Notes: a model not told the origin generated them from the letters alone. Shown: positions 8,694 through 17,856, numbered from the stretch's first letter. The stretch is 64,000 bases of DNA from Actimicrobium sp035984655 (GCF_035984655.1 NZ_JAXCHT010000007.1:87066-151065); one strand, 5' to 3'. Translations and numbers: made by a program.

Positions 8694-8714
8694 GTCTTAT
8701 ATAAGACATAAGAC
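8694..8714. promoter_or_regulatory. Palindromic candidate operator upstream of icd
   Basis: GTCTTAT ATAAGAC is a perfect 14-bp palindrome (8694-8707), directly followed by a third half-site ATAAGAC (8708-8714). It lies 68-88 bp upstream of the icd start codon in an AT-rich patch likely to contain the promoter. A dimeric transcription factor is the natural reader; its identity is not shown by the sequence. Confidence 0.5.
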
Positions 8715-8844
8715 AACGTTTCGTATTATGCACGCATATTTTACTGGATGCCACGGCTTTCCGACACCGAGAATGTTCGGCGCCGGGCTGGAAGGGCGGC
8801 TAGAATCGCCGCGAGACTCCTTTTCATGACCACGATTGCGCCAG

Positions 8845-9411
8845 ATGGCCCTCATTCTTTTCAATAAGCCCTATCTTGTATTGTGTCAGTTCTCGCCGCA
8901 GGACGGACGCGAATCGCTGGCCGATTACCTCGACATGCCCGGCATTTATCCGGCCGGACGTCTCGATGCCGACAGCGAGGGACTGATGTTGTTGACCGAC
9001 GATGGAAAATTGCAGCACGCGATCAGCCACCCTGACCGCAAGCAAGCCAAGACCTATCTGGCACAAGTCGAGGGCATTCCGGATAGCGCCGCACTGAATC
9101 GTTTGCGGGCCGGCGTCGATCTCGGCGATTTCATCACGCAGCCCTGCCGCGCAAGCGAAGTCGCCGCGCCCCAATGGCTGTGGCCACGCGATCCACCGAT
9201 CCGGGAACGCGCCGCCACGCCCACCCGCTGGCTGGCGCTGACCATTACGGAAGGGAAAAATCGTCAGGTACGCCGCATGACGGCCGCAGTTGGCTTGCCG
9301 ACGCTGCGCCTGATTCGCGTTGCGATTGGCCCGTTTTCACTGGAGAGCCACCCGCTGCTGCCAGGCGAAGCCCGGCCGGTGGAGGCGACGGCATTTCGGG
9401 AGAACCGGTAG
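8845..9411 (+). CDS. rluE: 23S rRNA pseudouridine synthase, RluE type
   Basis: This 188-residue pseudouridine synthase is of the RsuA/RluB/RluE group. E. coli RluE modifies U2457 of 23S rRNA. The catalytic Asp sits in GRLDADSEGLMLLT, and the family hallmarks LILFNKPYLVLCQF at the N-terminus and TEGKNRQVRRMTAAVGLPTLRL near the C-terminus are clear. There is no N-terminal S4 domain, as in RluE. I chose ATG 8845 because the conserved region begins at its second residue; a TTG nine bases upstream is possible. No strong ribosome site is seen. Confidence 0.92.
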   Translation: MALILFNKPYLVLCQFSPQDGRESLADYLDMPGIYPAGRLDADSEGLMLLTDDGKLQHAISHPDRKQAKTYLAQVEGIPDSAALNRLRAGVDLGDFITQPCRASEVAAPQWLWPRDPPIRERAATPTRWLALTITEGKNRQVRRMTAAVGLPTLRLIRVAIGPFSLESHPLLPGEARPVEATAFRENR

Positions 9412-9416
9412 TCCTC

Positions 9417-10541
9417 TCAGAACGGCAGGAACTTCATGTCGAAGACCCGCTCAACCAGCCATCCTGCTGCCAGAATGGCAATCAGGATTGACCCGCCAAG
9501 CAGGATCGCGCGTCGATACAAGGTCGTCCGGCGCAAATAGAACGCCAGCGGCAGGAACACGGCGACAATGGCCATCTGCCCGGTCTCCACCCCAAGGTTG
9601 AATCCCACCAGCGCGAGCACCAGGGCGCTTTTCGGCAAGCCGAGATCGGTCAGTACGCTGGCGAATCCAAAGCCATGGATCAACCCGAACAGAAATGCCA
9701 TCACCCAGCGCCGCTCGCGGAACAGCGGATAGATATTGTTGAGCGCGGCGACCACGACCGAAGCGGCAATGGTCGACTCGACCCAGCGCGACGGCAGGCT
9801 GATGACACCCAGCGTCGCGAGCGTGAGCGTGATCGAATGCGCCAGCGTGAACGCCGTGACAATTTTCAATACGGACCATAGCGCCGGTTTGAAGGCATCG
9901 ACCGCCTGCCAGGTTTGCTCGCGCCGCACCACCACCGCCGGCAGCAGCAGCGCCAGCAAAAAGAGAATGTGGTCGAAACCAATCCAGATATGCCAGACGC
10001 CTTCACGGCCGTAATCGACAAATTGTCGAATCCGGCTCGGTTGCGTGAGCTTGAATTGCTGGGTGGCTTTGTCCGGGCTGAAAATTGCGGTGCTTGACTG
10101 GCCCTGATACATCAGCTGCAGCAAGCCCTTGTGCTGCGGGTCGATATCGAAGAACAGTGCGTAACGCGCCTGCAGTTCGCTGACCGTGTCGGCACAGAGG
10201 GCCCGAAAGCGCAGGACCACATAGGCACCATCGGTATGGTCGTCGATCAGGTGCTCGGTCACCGCGGCTGGGCAGGATTTTCCGCCAGCTTGCAGTTGCA
10301 GGCGCGCCATCGCATAGGCATCGATCTCGCTCTGCCTTGCCCGCACTTCACCCCACGTGATCGCGGCGTCGCCGTTGGCATCGAGTCCGATCGCAAAGTC
10401 CAGATCCCGCAGCGCGATATCCCACTGGCCGGTCACCGATTGGCCTTCCACGACAAGATTGAGGTAGCTGTCACTTGGCTTGTGGGCGTGCGCCGCAACG
10501 CAGGCGCAAAGAAGCAAGCAGCAAAGGATCAGGTGCTTCAT
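9417..10541 (-). CDS. HupE/UreJ-like membrane protein with N-terminal periplasmic domain
   Basis: The 374-residue protein begins with a signal peptide (MKHLILCCLLLCACVAAHAH) and a periplasmic region of about 160 residues. That region includes an EF-hand-like loop, LDANGDAAITWGEV. Six or seven transmembrane helices of the HupE/UreJ_2 type follow, with HIWIGFDHILFLLALL and FGLIHGFGFASVL as hallmark helices. Relatives have been linked to nickel or other metal handling, but the substrate here is unknown and no urease or hydrogenase gene is nearby. Its ATG overlaps the stop of the upstream TPR gene as ATGA, so the two form one translational unit. Confidence 0.8.
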   Translation of the reverse strand: MKHLILCCLLLCACVAAHAHKPSDSYLNLVVEGQSVTGQWDIALRDLDFAIGLDANGDAAITWGEVRARQSEIDAYAMARLQLQAGGKSCPAAVTEHLIDDHTDGAYVVLRFRALCADTVSELQARYALFFDIDPQHKGLLQLMYQGQSSTAIFSPDKATQQFKLTQPSRIRQFVDYGREGVWHIWIGFDHILFLLALLLPAVVVRREQTWQAVDAFKPALWSVLKIVTAFTLAHSITLTLATLGVISLPSRWVESTIAASVVVAALNNIYPLFRERRWVMAFLFGLIHGFGFASVLTDLGLPKSALVLALVGFNLGVETGQMAIVAVFLPLAFYLRRTTLYRRAILLGGSILIAILAAGWLVERVFDMKFLPF

Positions 10542-11725
10542 GCTGCACCCCCGCGCAGTTGCCGGGCCAGGCCGAGCAATTTGCGGTCTTCGATCCCGCT
10601 TTCTTTCAGCCACGCCAGCACGGGTGCTGCCGCCGCAGGTTGCCGGGCTGCCAGCGCGGCTTCGAGCACAATGCGGGCATCGCGCGGCTCGCGCTGGACC
10701 TTCCAGTTTTCCAGCGCCAGGCGCAACGCTTTGCCCGGATCATTCTCGACCGCCAGCGCAAAGCGGGCCTCCTCCTGCTGATGGACGGTATCGCCACGCA
10801 ATTGCGCCGCCGCATAGCGCGCCGCCAGCGTCTCCTCGCGCATCCGCGCCGTCGGCAATTTCAACGCGCGCTCGGCAAACACCAGGCGCAGCAACAAGAC
10901 GTCGGAACGGGTCCGGTCTTTCAGTAGTGCGACCACCTCGGCCGGACGTTGGTGGTCCAGCAACAGATCGGCGTAGGCCGCCAGCAGAAAGGTATCTTGA
11001 ATATTGAGCGCAACGGCGCTCTTGAAGTGCTGCTCGGCGAGATCGATCTTGTCCAGCCGCTGCGCCAGTTCGGCCAGGCGGATCAGAACCCAGAGACGCT
11101 CGTCCGGCCGGGCTTCGGGATGGCGCGCCAGGGCGGCAGTGAGGGTCGCGTAGGCGCTCGCCGCCTTGCCAGTCAGGCCATCCACCATGGCTTCGCAGCC
11201 GGTCGCGATGACTTCATCGGTCAAGGTTCGTAACGCGACACAATCGATTCGCACCAAGGCATAGCGCGCCTGCACCATATCGATGGTGGCGCGCAGCGCA
11301 CGTGCCTGGGCGTGCTCCGGATGCCGCGCGAGGATATTGTCGAGATCGCTCATCGCACCCACGAAGTTGTGGTTGAACTGGGCCAGCGAGGCGCGCATGA
11401 CGTGAATGTCCAATGGCGGTTCCGGCATGTCCCACCACGGCGCCAGGGCCGCCTGCGCATAGCCGATATAGCGCGGATCACCCTCCTCGGCGACCAGGCC
11501 GTAATACCGCTGTGCCAGTTTGAGGGCAGCCGCTTCGTCCTTCGGATTGCTGCGCAGCGCGGCGCGAAGTACCGACATCTCGCGGGCAATCGGATCGTTT
11601 GGCCGAAATGGCAACCGTTCGAGAACGATTGCATCGGAAGCAGGAACCCGTGGGAGCGCCAGCGCAACCGGCGCGACGGACAATGACAACAAACCTGCAA
11701 GAAGCAGCGCACGACAACAAGGCAT
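10538..11725 (-). CDS. Secreted tetratricopeptide-repeat protein
   Basis: The 395-residue protein has a signal peptide (MPCCRALLLAGLLSLSVAPVALA) followed by helical repeats typical of TPRs, for example DEAAALKLAQRYYGLVAEEG and DKIDLAEQHFKSAVAL. It probably acts as a periplasmic scaffold. It is translationally coupled to the HupE/UreJ-like gene, which suggests joint work at the inner membrane. ATG 11725 gives a clean signal peptide; a TTG four codons upstream is also in frame. The exact function is not recognised. Confidence 0.75.
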   Translation of the reverse strand: MPCCRALLLAGLLSLSVAPVALALPRVPASDAIVLERLPFRPNDPIAREMSVLRAALRSNPKDEAAALKLAQRYYGLVAEEGDPRYIGYAQAALAPWWDMPEPPLDIHVMRASLAQFNHNFVGAMSDLDNILARHPEHAQARALRATIDMVQARYALVRIDCVALRTLTDEVIATGCEAMVDGLTGKAASAYATLTAALARHPEARPDERLWVLIRLAELAQRLDKIDLAEQHFKSAVALNIQDTFLLAAYADLLLDHQRPAEVVALLKDRTRSDVLLLRLVFAERALKLPTARMREETLAARYAAAQLRGDTVHQQEEARFALAVENDPGKALRLALENWKVQREPRDARIVLEAALAARQPAAAAPVLAWLKESGIEDRKLLGLARQLRGGAA

Positions 11726-11997
11726 CGCAAGGTCCAAAGGAAGGGTTCAGCGCAAACGTCGCCGACGACAGCAATCGAAAAGAGCAGAAATGATAACTGG
11801 CGTTTGGCGATCCCGCCGAAGTTAATCCGGCGACGCGCGAGGCAAGCTTCCCGGTGCCGGAGCAGGAACGGATGGCGGGAAAGTCGCCACCGTGCAATTT
11901 CTTTACAAACCCTGTCAACGAACCGGGGAACACACCGTTACTTACATGATTCATTCGAATCGCCGACTATTAACGTATCAATGTGAGGAACAATAAA

Positions 11998-12231
11998 ATG
12001 AAAAACCTGATCGCTGCTTTGGTTGCTGGCCTGTTCGCTGTTTCATCGTTCGCTGCCAGCCACACTGCTGCGCCAGCTGCTCCAGCTGCACCTGCCGCCG
12101 CCGCTGCACCTGCTGCCGCACCAGCTGCTGGTGCAATGGCAGATGCGCCAAAAGCCAAAAAAGCAAAAAAAGCCAAGAAAGCCAAAAAAGCAGTGAAAGA
12201 AGAAGCGCCAATGGCACCAGCAGCCAAGTAA
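11998..12231 (+). CDS. Small secreted alanine/lysine-rich protein
   Basis: The 77-residue product has a signal peptide (MKNLIAALVAGLFAVSSFAAS), an Ala/Pro-rich linker (about residues 22-47), a run of four KAK/KKA units giving a strongly basic stretch, and a short acidic-to-neutral tail. ATG 11998 follows GAGGAA with 7-bp spacing, and a terminator follows the stop, so it is an independent transcript. The composition recalls acid-shock-type or histone H1-like proteins, but no conserved domain is recognisable. Confidence 0.75.
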   Translation: MKNLIAALVAGLFAVSSFAASHTAAPAAPAAPAAAAAPAAAPAAGAMADAPKAKKAKKAKKAKKAVKEEAPMAPAAK

Positions 12232-12254
12232 TTTGCTGTTAAGCTGTAGCGCAG

Positions 12255-12279
12255 AGGCAGGATTATCCTGCCTTTTTTT
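12255..12279 (+). terminator. Terminator of the Ala/Lys-rich gene
   Basis: GGCAGGA, a three-base loop and TCCTGCC are followed by seven T. Confidence 0.88.
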
Positions 12280-12325
12280 ATGCCCGAATGCTTTTCAACT
12301 CTACTTGATGAATCTGACTTTACCC

Positions 12326-12781
12326 ATGAACCCATCCCGTTTTACATTGCGCACATTGGTGCTGGCTGCGGCTCTTTTGATGTCGCCGTTTTCCCAGGCC
12401 CAGCAAGCCGCCCAATTCAAGGTCACCTCCCTGTCGGCTGGCATTCATTTGATCAAGGCAGAGGTTGCAGCGACCGAAGCAGAGCGCGAACAAGGATTGA
12501 TGTTCCGCGAAAAAATGGGCCCGAATGAAGGCATGATCTTTTTGTTTGGCGCGCCGGCCGGTGTCTGCATGTGGATGAAGAACACGTTGCTGCCGCTGTC
12601 GGTTGCCTTCCTCGACGACAATGGAAAAATTGTCAACATCGAAGACATGAAGCCGCAAACCACGGATTCGCATTGCGCACTCAAGCCGATCCGCTACGCG
12701 CTGGAAATGAATCTGGGCTGGTTCAAGCAGAAGAACATCAAGCCTGGGATGGTTATCGACGGCCTGCCGCGCGACCGCTAA
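12326..12781 (+). CDS. DUF192 family exported protein
   Basis: The 151-residue protein has a signal peptide (MNPSRFTLRTLVLAAALLMS, cleavage near AQA) and a DUF192 domain: EREQGLMFREKM, GVCMWMKNTLLPLSVAFLD and YALEMNLGWFKQ. Proteins of this small beta-rich family are periplasmic and of unknown biochemical role. The start is uncertain: an ATG at 12308 adds six residues, and neither start has a clear ribosome site. I chose 12326 because the signal peptide begins there. Confidence 0.88.
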   Translation: MNPSRFTLRTLVLAAALLMSPFSQAQQAAQFKVTSLSAGIHLIKAEVAATEAEREQGLMFREKMGPNEGMIFLFGAPAGVCMWMKNTLLPLSVAFLDDNGKIVNIEDMKPQTTDSHCALKPIRYALEMNLGWFKQKNIKPGMVIDGLPRDR

Positions 12782-12788
12782 GCAGCAC

Positions 12789-12813
12789 CATGTCGACTTT
12801 TAGCGTCGACATG
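12789..12813. repeat. Perfect 9-bp inverted repeat after the DUF192 gene
   Basis: CATGTCGAC and GTCGACATG are separated by 7 bases. There is no T-tract, so it is not a classical terminator by itself; it lies just upstream of the shared terminator at 12836-12872. Confidence 0.6.
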
Positions 12814-12835
12814 ACTCTCGATTCTCCGGACCACA

Positions 12836-12872
12836 AAAAACCCGCCTGACACAATCAGACGGGTTTGATTTT
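12836..12872. terminator. Bidirectional terminator between DUF192 gene and rpsT
   Basis: AAACCCGCCTGA and TCAGACGGGTTT pair around a short loop, with A-rich and T-rich flanks serving the two convergent genes. Confidence 0.85.
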
Positions 12873-12919
12873 TTCACCCACACCTGCGACCTCAGTCGCA
12901 GAAACACCCTGCCGGCAAA

Positions 12920-13183
12920 TTAAGCCAAGGCTTTCAGAGCGGCTGCCATGCGGCTTTTGTGCCGTGCTGCCTTGTTCTTGTGGATGATTTTCTTGTCGGC
13001 GATACGATCGATGGTTGAGATCGAAGTCTGGAACACTTGCGTTGCTACCGCTTTGTCGCCGCCTTCGATGGCTTTGCGAATGGCCTTGATGGCCGTGCGC
13101 AAGGTCGAACGCTGGCTCGAATTATGGGCGTTTTGCTTGACAGCTTGACGGGCGCGCTTGCGCGCTTGTGCGGTATTTGCCAT
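12920..13183 (-). CDS. rpsT: 30S ribosomal protein S20
   Basis: The 87-residue, lysine- and alanine-rich helical protein binds 16S rRNA. It begins MANTAQARKRARQAVKQN and ends KSRMAAALKALA, as in the S20 family. It is monocistronic, divergent from murJ, which is the usual arrangement in Burkholderiales, and ends before a shared terminator. Confidence 0.97.
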   Translation of the reverse strand: MANTAQARKRARQAVKQNAHNSSQRSTLRTAIKAIRKAIEGGDKAVATQVFQTSISTIDRIADKKIIHKNKAARHKSRMAAALKALA

Positions 13184-13390
13184 GAATGATATTTCCTAAA
13201 TCGTAGTCAAATTGCGTTCTCAAGGACGCAGGTGTGGGACAGAATTCTGTGAAGTCGCGTAGTGTATCGGCTTTTGCCAAAAAGGGCAAACAGATTCCCT
13301 TCCGTCAAGCCGCGCCATCTTATCGGCAACAGCACCCGCGCCGACAACTGCGCGGTGGCGCGAGGAATCGTGCGGCTATAATGCGCCTCC

Positions 13391-14941
13391 ATGAACTTGC
13401 ACAAAACGCTTGCCACGATCTTCGGCATGACCATGCTGTCCCGGATTACCGGCCTGATACGCGACGTATTGATTACCCGCGCATTCGGCGCCTCAGGCTA
13501 CACCGACGCGTTCTTTGTCGCCTTCCGGATTCCCAATTTGCTGCGCCGCCTGTTTGCCGAGGGGGCGTTTGCCCAGGCATTTGTGCCGATTCTCGGGGAA
13601 TATCGCAATCAGCGCGGTGAGACCGAAATCCGGCAACTGGTGGATCACGTCGGCACACTGTTGATCTGGGCCCTGCTGCTGACCTGCGTGGTCGGCGTGG
13701 TGGCGGCGCCACTGATCGTCTATCTGATGGCCACCGGCCTGAAAGCCAATCCGGCGGTGTTCAATACCACGGTGAACATGACCCGCATCATGTTTCCATA
13801 TATTGGATTCATGTCGTTTGTCGCGCTGGCCGGCGGTATTCTCAACACCTGGCGGGAGTTTCGCATTCCCGCGTTCACGCCGGTGCTGCTCAATTTGTCC
13901 TTTATTGCCGCGTCGCTGCTGCTGGCGCCATGGTTGCCGCAACCAATCTACGCGCTGGCGATTGCGGTATTTTGCGGCGGACTGCTGCAGATGGCCATCC
14001 AGGTGCCGGCTCTGATCAAGATCGGGATGCTGCCGCACTTTCAGCTCAATCCGCGCTTTGCGCTGGCGGACCCTGGCGTGCGCCGGGTGCTGCGGCAGAT
14101 GGCGCCGGCGACGTTTGCCGTGTCGGTCGCGCAGATCAGCCTGGTCGTCAACACCAATATTGCATCGCATCTGGAGGCCGGCAGCGTGTCCTGGCTGTCG
14201 TTTGCCGATCGGCTGATGGAGTTCCCTACCGCCCTGCTCGGCGTCGCGCTGGGGACCGTGCTGCTGCCGAGCCTGTCGAAAGCGCATGCCGATGGCGACC
14301 CACTGGAATATTCAGCGTTACTGGACTGGGGCTTGCGGCTGACGTTCCTGCTCGCGCTGCCGGCGGCGGTCGGTCTGGCGACGCTGTCCGAACCCTTGAC
14401 CGCAACGCTGTTTCACTACGGTAAATTCGACGCACGCGCGGTGATGATGACCTCGCACGCACTGATCGCGTATGGGGTCGGCCTGATCGGACTGATCGTG
14501 GTCAAGATTCTTGCCCCGGGCTTTTATGCCAAACAGGACATCCGCACGCCGGTCAAGATCGCGGTGATTGTTCTGGTCGCCACGCAGTTGATGAATCTGG
14601 TGTTCGTGCCAAGGCTGGCATTGGCCGGGCTGGCCCTGTCAATCGGCCTGGGCGCCTGCCTGAATGCAGTGTTCCTGTATTGGGGATTGCGCCACCGTGG
14701 TATCTACGTGGCAAAGAAGGGCTGGGGCCTGTTCATGATCAAACTCACCGGCGCCCTGTTCCTGATGGGTGGCACGGCGCTGCTGGCGGCGGAACAATTT
14801 GACTGGATCGCGCTACAGGCCCATGCTGGCCTGCGCATTGGCGCGCTTTTCCTGGTGGTCGCGCTGTGTGCATTGGTGTATTTCGGGTCACTGGTGGCGA
14901 TGGGGTTCCGACCGGGCGATTTCAAACGCAGCGCGACATGA
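13391..14941 (+). CDS. murJ: Lipid II flippase MurJ
   Basis: The 516-residue polytopic membrane protein (about 14 helices) is of the MurJ/MviN family and translocates lipid II across the inner membrane for peptidoglycan synthesis. The N-terminus MNLHKTLATIFGMTMLSRITGLIRDVL carries the family signature around the first helix, including the conserved Arg of the SRITGLIRD segment. Other hallmarks are RIPNLLRRLFAEGAFAQAFVP. Length matches E. coli MurJ (511). Its stop overlaps the next gene's start as ATGA. Confidence 0.96.
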   Translation: MNLHKTLATIFGMTMLSRITGLIRDVLITRAFGASGYTDAFFVAFRIPNLLRRLFAEGAFAQAFVPILGEYRNQRGETEIRQLVDHVGTLLIWALLLTCVVGVVAAPLIVYLMATGLKANPAVFNTTVNMTRIMFPYIGFMSFVALAGGILNTWREFRIPAFTPVLLNLSFIAASLLLAPWLPQPIYALAIAVFCGGLLQMAIQVPALIKIGMLPHFQLNPRFALADPGVRRVLRQMAPATFAVSVAQISLVVNTNIASHLEAGSVSWLSFADRLMEFPTALLGVALGTVLLPSLSKAHADGDPLEYSALLDWGLRLTFLLALPAAVGLATLSEPLTATLFHYGKFDARAVMMTSHALIAYGVGLIGLIVVKILAPGFYAKQDIRTPVKIAVIVLVATQLMNLVFVPRLALAGLALSIGLGACLNAVFLYWGLRHRGIYVAKKGWGLFMIKLTGALFLMGGTALLAAEQFDWIALQAHAGLRIGALFLVVALCALVYFGSLVAMGFRPGDFKRSAT

Positions 14942-15771
14942 TCAAACCACTCGATTACTTTGCCGCCCTGGTCCAGCAAGAGGACAGTATCCCGCTGTTT
15001 GAAGCTGCCGTCGCACTCGCACAGGATGTCGAGCCGCAACTGGATTTGAGTGCGGTGCAAGCCGACGTCGACACGCTGGCCGCGCGCTTGCGCAGACGCC
15101 TGCCGGCCGACACGGCGCAAGTGCAAAAGCTGCGCATGCTGAATCATTATTTTTATCGCGAGCTCGGCTTCGGCAGCAACCTCAACAATTACTACGATCC
15201 GGAAAACAGCTACCTGCACCGGGTGCTGAAAACCCGCCACGGCATCCCGATCTCGCTGGCGCTGATTTACATCGAAATCGCGCAACAGATCGGGCTGGAG
15301 GTCAAAGGCATTTCGTTTCCCGGTCACTTCCTGATGAAGATGTCAGCGCCCAGCGGCGAGATCATCCTCGATCCGGTGAATGGATCAAGCTTGTCGCGCG
15401 AAGAACTGGAGGAGCGGCTGGAGCCATTTGTGGAACAGATTCGCAAGGCGGGAATCCCGTTGGCCGATTACCTGCAACCGGCGCCGCCGCGCGATATCCT
15501 GGTACGCATGCTGCGCAATCTGAAAACCCTGTTCATCGAACGTGAGCGCTGGCAGCGTTTGCTGGGCGTGCAGGAGCGCCTGCTCATCCTGCTGCCCGGC
15601 GATTTGGCGGAACGACGTGATCGCGGGCTGGCCTACGCCAATCTCGACTGCCCGAAGACCGCATTGCAGGATATCGAAGCCTATCTGGCGCAACGCCCGG
15701 ATGCGGCCGATGCCGAGGTCCTGCGGCAGCGGCTGCCGCGCTTGCGCGACGCCAACCGCCGTCTCAACTAG
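14938..15771 (+). CDS. SirB1/UPF0162 family protein (transglutaminase-like plus TPR)
   Basis: The 277-residue protein has an N-terminal transglutaminase-like SirB1 region (LNNYYDPENSYLHRVLKTR, GIPISLALIYIEIAQQIGL, FPGHFLMK) and C-terminal TPR-like helices (ERDRGLAYANLDCPKTALQDIEAYL). The family is widespread in proteobacteria and its biochemical role is unsettled. It is translationally coupled to murJ by an ATGA overlap, so it may share that gene's regulation. Confidence 0.85.
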   Translation: MIKPLDYFAALVQQEDSIPLFEAAVALAQDVEPQLDLSAVQADVDTLAARLRRRLPADTAQVQKLRMLNHYFYRELGFGSNLNNYYDPENSYLHRVLKTRHGIPISLALIYIEIAQQIGLEVKGISFPGHFLMKMSAPSGEIILDPVNGSSLSREELEERLEPFVEQIRKAGIPLADYLQPAPPRDILVRMLRNLKTLFIERERWQRLLGVQERLLILLPGDLAERRDRGLAYANLDCPKTALQDIEAYLAQRPDAADAEVLRQRLPRLRDANRRLN

Positions 15772-15781
15772 ATCGTCTGGC

Positions 15782-17683
15782 TCAGGCTTTGCCGCGGGCT
15801 TCGATCAATTCCCACTTTTCCAGCGCATCGAGCAACTCCGCGTCGAGCTTGGCAAAACGCTGATTGAGCCGTTGCAGCTCTTCCGGCTTCTGCTTGTACA
15901 GCTCCGGATCGGCCAATTGCGCCGAGACGATCTTCTGTTCCGATTCGAGCTGCGCAATCAGCAGCGGCAGCGCGTCAAGTTCGCGCTGCTCCTTGTAGCT
16001 CAATTTCTTTTGCTTCGGTGCGGCGGAAACCGGCTCGGCGGCTTTGGCTTCGGGCTTGACGCCTTTGCTCGAACCGGCTGACAGCGGCACGCGTCGCACC
16101 CGCTCCCAGTCGGTGTAGCCGCCGATGTATTCGCGCCACATGCCATCGCCCTCGGCCACGATCACCTGGGTCACGACATTGTCGAGGAAGGTGCGGTCAT
16201 GGCTGACCAGGAATACCGTGCCGGTATATTCTTCCAGCAGTTCTTCGAGCAGTTCCAGCGTGTCGATATCGAGATCGTTGGTCGGCTCATCGAGCACCAG
16301 TACGTTGGCCGGCTTGGCAAACAGGCGCGCCAGCAGCAGCCGGTTGCGCTCGCCGCCCGACAGGGATTTCACCGGCGAACGGGCGCGCTCGGGCGCAAAC
16401 AGGAAGTCGTTCAGATACGTCATCACATGCTTGCGCTGGCCGTTGATTTCGACCCAGTCGCTGCCCGGCGCGATGGTGTCAGCCAGGCTGTCATCCTCGT
16501 TCAATTGCGCGCGCATCTGGTCGAAGTACGCCACCTGCAGCTTGGTGCCCTGGCGGATGGTGCCGGAGTCAGGCTGCTCTTCGCCGAGAATCATTTTCAG
16601 CAAGGTGGTCTTGCCGGCGCCGTTCAAACCAATCAAACCCACCTTGTCGCCGCGCAGCAGCGTCGCGCTGAAATCGCGCACGATGACCTTCTCGCCATAG
16701 GACTTGTTGACGTTGTCGAGTTCGGCGACGATCTTGCCGGAGCGCTCCCCTGCCGACACATCAAGGCGTACCTGACCCTGCTGGTCGCGGCGCACACTGC
16801 GCGTCATGCGCAGGGCTTCGAGACGGCGCACCCGGCCTTCGTCGCGGGTACGGCGCGCCTGCACGCCCTTGCGGATCCAGACTTCTTCCTGCGCCAGGAA
16901 TTTGTCGAACTTGGCGTTCTCGACTTCTTCGATCTCGAGCTGCTCGGCCTTGCGAATCTGGTAGGCGCTGAAATTGCCCGGAAATGACAGGATGCGGCCG
17001 CGATCGAGTTCGACGATGCGGGTGGCGACATTGTCGAGAAAACTCCGGTCATGGGTAATGAACAACACGCTGCCCTTGTAATCCCGCAGCAGTCCTTCCA
17101 GCCACAAGATCGAGGTGAAATCCAGGTGGTTGGTCGGCTCATCGAGCAGCAGTACGTCAGGCGTGCTGACCAGCGCGCAGGCCAGTGCGACCCGCTTCTG
17201 CATCCCGCCCGACAAGGTGCCCATCAACATGGTGGCATCGAGATTGAGGCGATCGAGCGTGGTCTCGACCTTGTTGTTCAGATTCCAGGCGTCGCCGGCA
17301 TCGAGCTTGACCTGGATCTCATGCATGCGCTCCATCAGCGCCTCATCATCGTCGCCGCCGAACTGGCCGGTCAGCACATCGTATTCCTTGAGCAGCGCCT
17401 GCATTTCGCCCATGCCCGAGGCAACCGCATCGAACACCGAGATCGACTTGTCGAACTGCGGCTCCTGGTCGACGTAGGTGATCTTGACGCCCTGCTGCAT
17501 CACCAGCAAACCGTCGTCCAGCTTCGACATGCCTGCCAGGACTTTCAGCAATGATGACTTGCCGGTGCCGTTACGGCCGATCAGGCCGACCCGCTCGGTG
17601 GTTTCCAGCGAAAATTCTGCACGGTCGAGCAAGGGAACGTGGCCGAATGCAAGTTGTGCATTGGATAAGGAGATGACTGCCAT
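15782..17683 (-). CDS. uup: ABC-F family ATPase (Uup-like)
   Basis: The 633-residue soluble protein has two ABC ATPase domains and no membrane segments. Domain 1 has Walker A GRNGTGKSSLL and signature LSGGMQKRVALA; domain 2 has GLNGAGKTTLL and LSGGERNRLLLARL. Both domains carry LLLDEPTNHLD or LVLDEPTNDLD. A charged, probably coiled-coil C-terminal tail (KLSYKEQRELDALPLL onward) is typical of Uup, which acts on ribosomes and branched DNA. ATG 17683 is followed directly by the conserved start MAVISLSNAQLAFG; a long upstream in-frame extension has no family resemblance and runs into the tRNA gene. Confidence 0.92.
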   Translation of the reverse strand: MAVISLSNAQLAFGHVPLLDRAEFSLETTERVGLIGRNGTGKSSLLKVLAGMSKLDDGLLVMQQGVKITYVDQEPQFDKSISVFDAVASGMGEMQALLKEYDVLTGQFGGDDDEALMERMHEIQVKLDAGDAWNLNNKVETTLDRLNLDATMLMGTLSGGMQKRVALACALVSTPDVLLLDEPTNHLDFTSILWLEGLLRDYKGSVLFITHDRSFLDNVATRIVELDRGRILSFPGNFSAYQIRKAEQLEIEEVENAKFDKFLAQEEVWIRKGVQARRTRDEGRVRRLEALRMTRSVRRDQQGQVRLDVSAGERSGKIVAELDNVNKSYGEKVIVRDFSATLLRGDKVGLIGLNGAGKTTLLKMILGEEQPDSGTIRQGTKLQVAYFDQMRAQLNEDDSLADTIAPGSDWVEINGQRKHVMTYLNDFLFAPERARSPVKSLSGGERNRLLLARLFAKPANVLVLDEPTNDLDIDTLELLEELLEEYTGTVFLVSHDRTFLDNVVTQVIVAEGDGMWREYIGGYTDWERVRRVPLSAGSSKGVKPEAKAAEPVSAAPKQKKLSYKEQRELDALPLLIAQLESEQKIVSAQLADPELYKQKPEELQRLNQRFAKLDAELLDALEKWELIEARGKA

Positions 17684-17856
17684 AAATGCCTGAAGTGGTA
17701 GGGTGACTGCGCGAGGCGCGATGCCGGTGAATCGATTGAGAGACGCAACAAGACCCGCATTGTACCGATTCCCGGCGCGCGACCCCGTCTGATTGTTGCA
17801 ATGCAGTGCAGGTCGCGAAAATAAAGCCGCCGAGTATGCGAAAATGCGGGCTTCAC

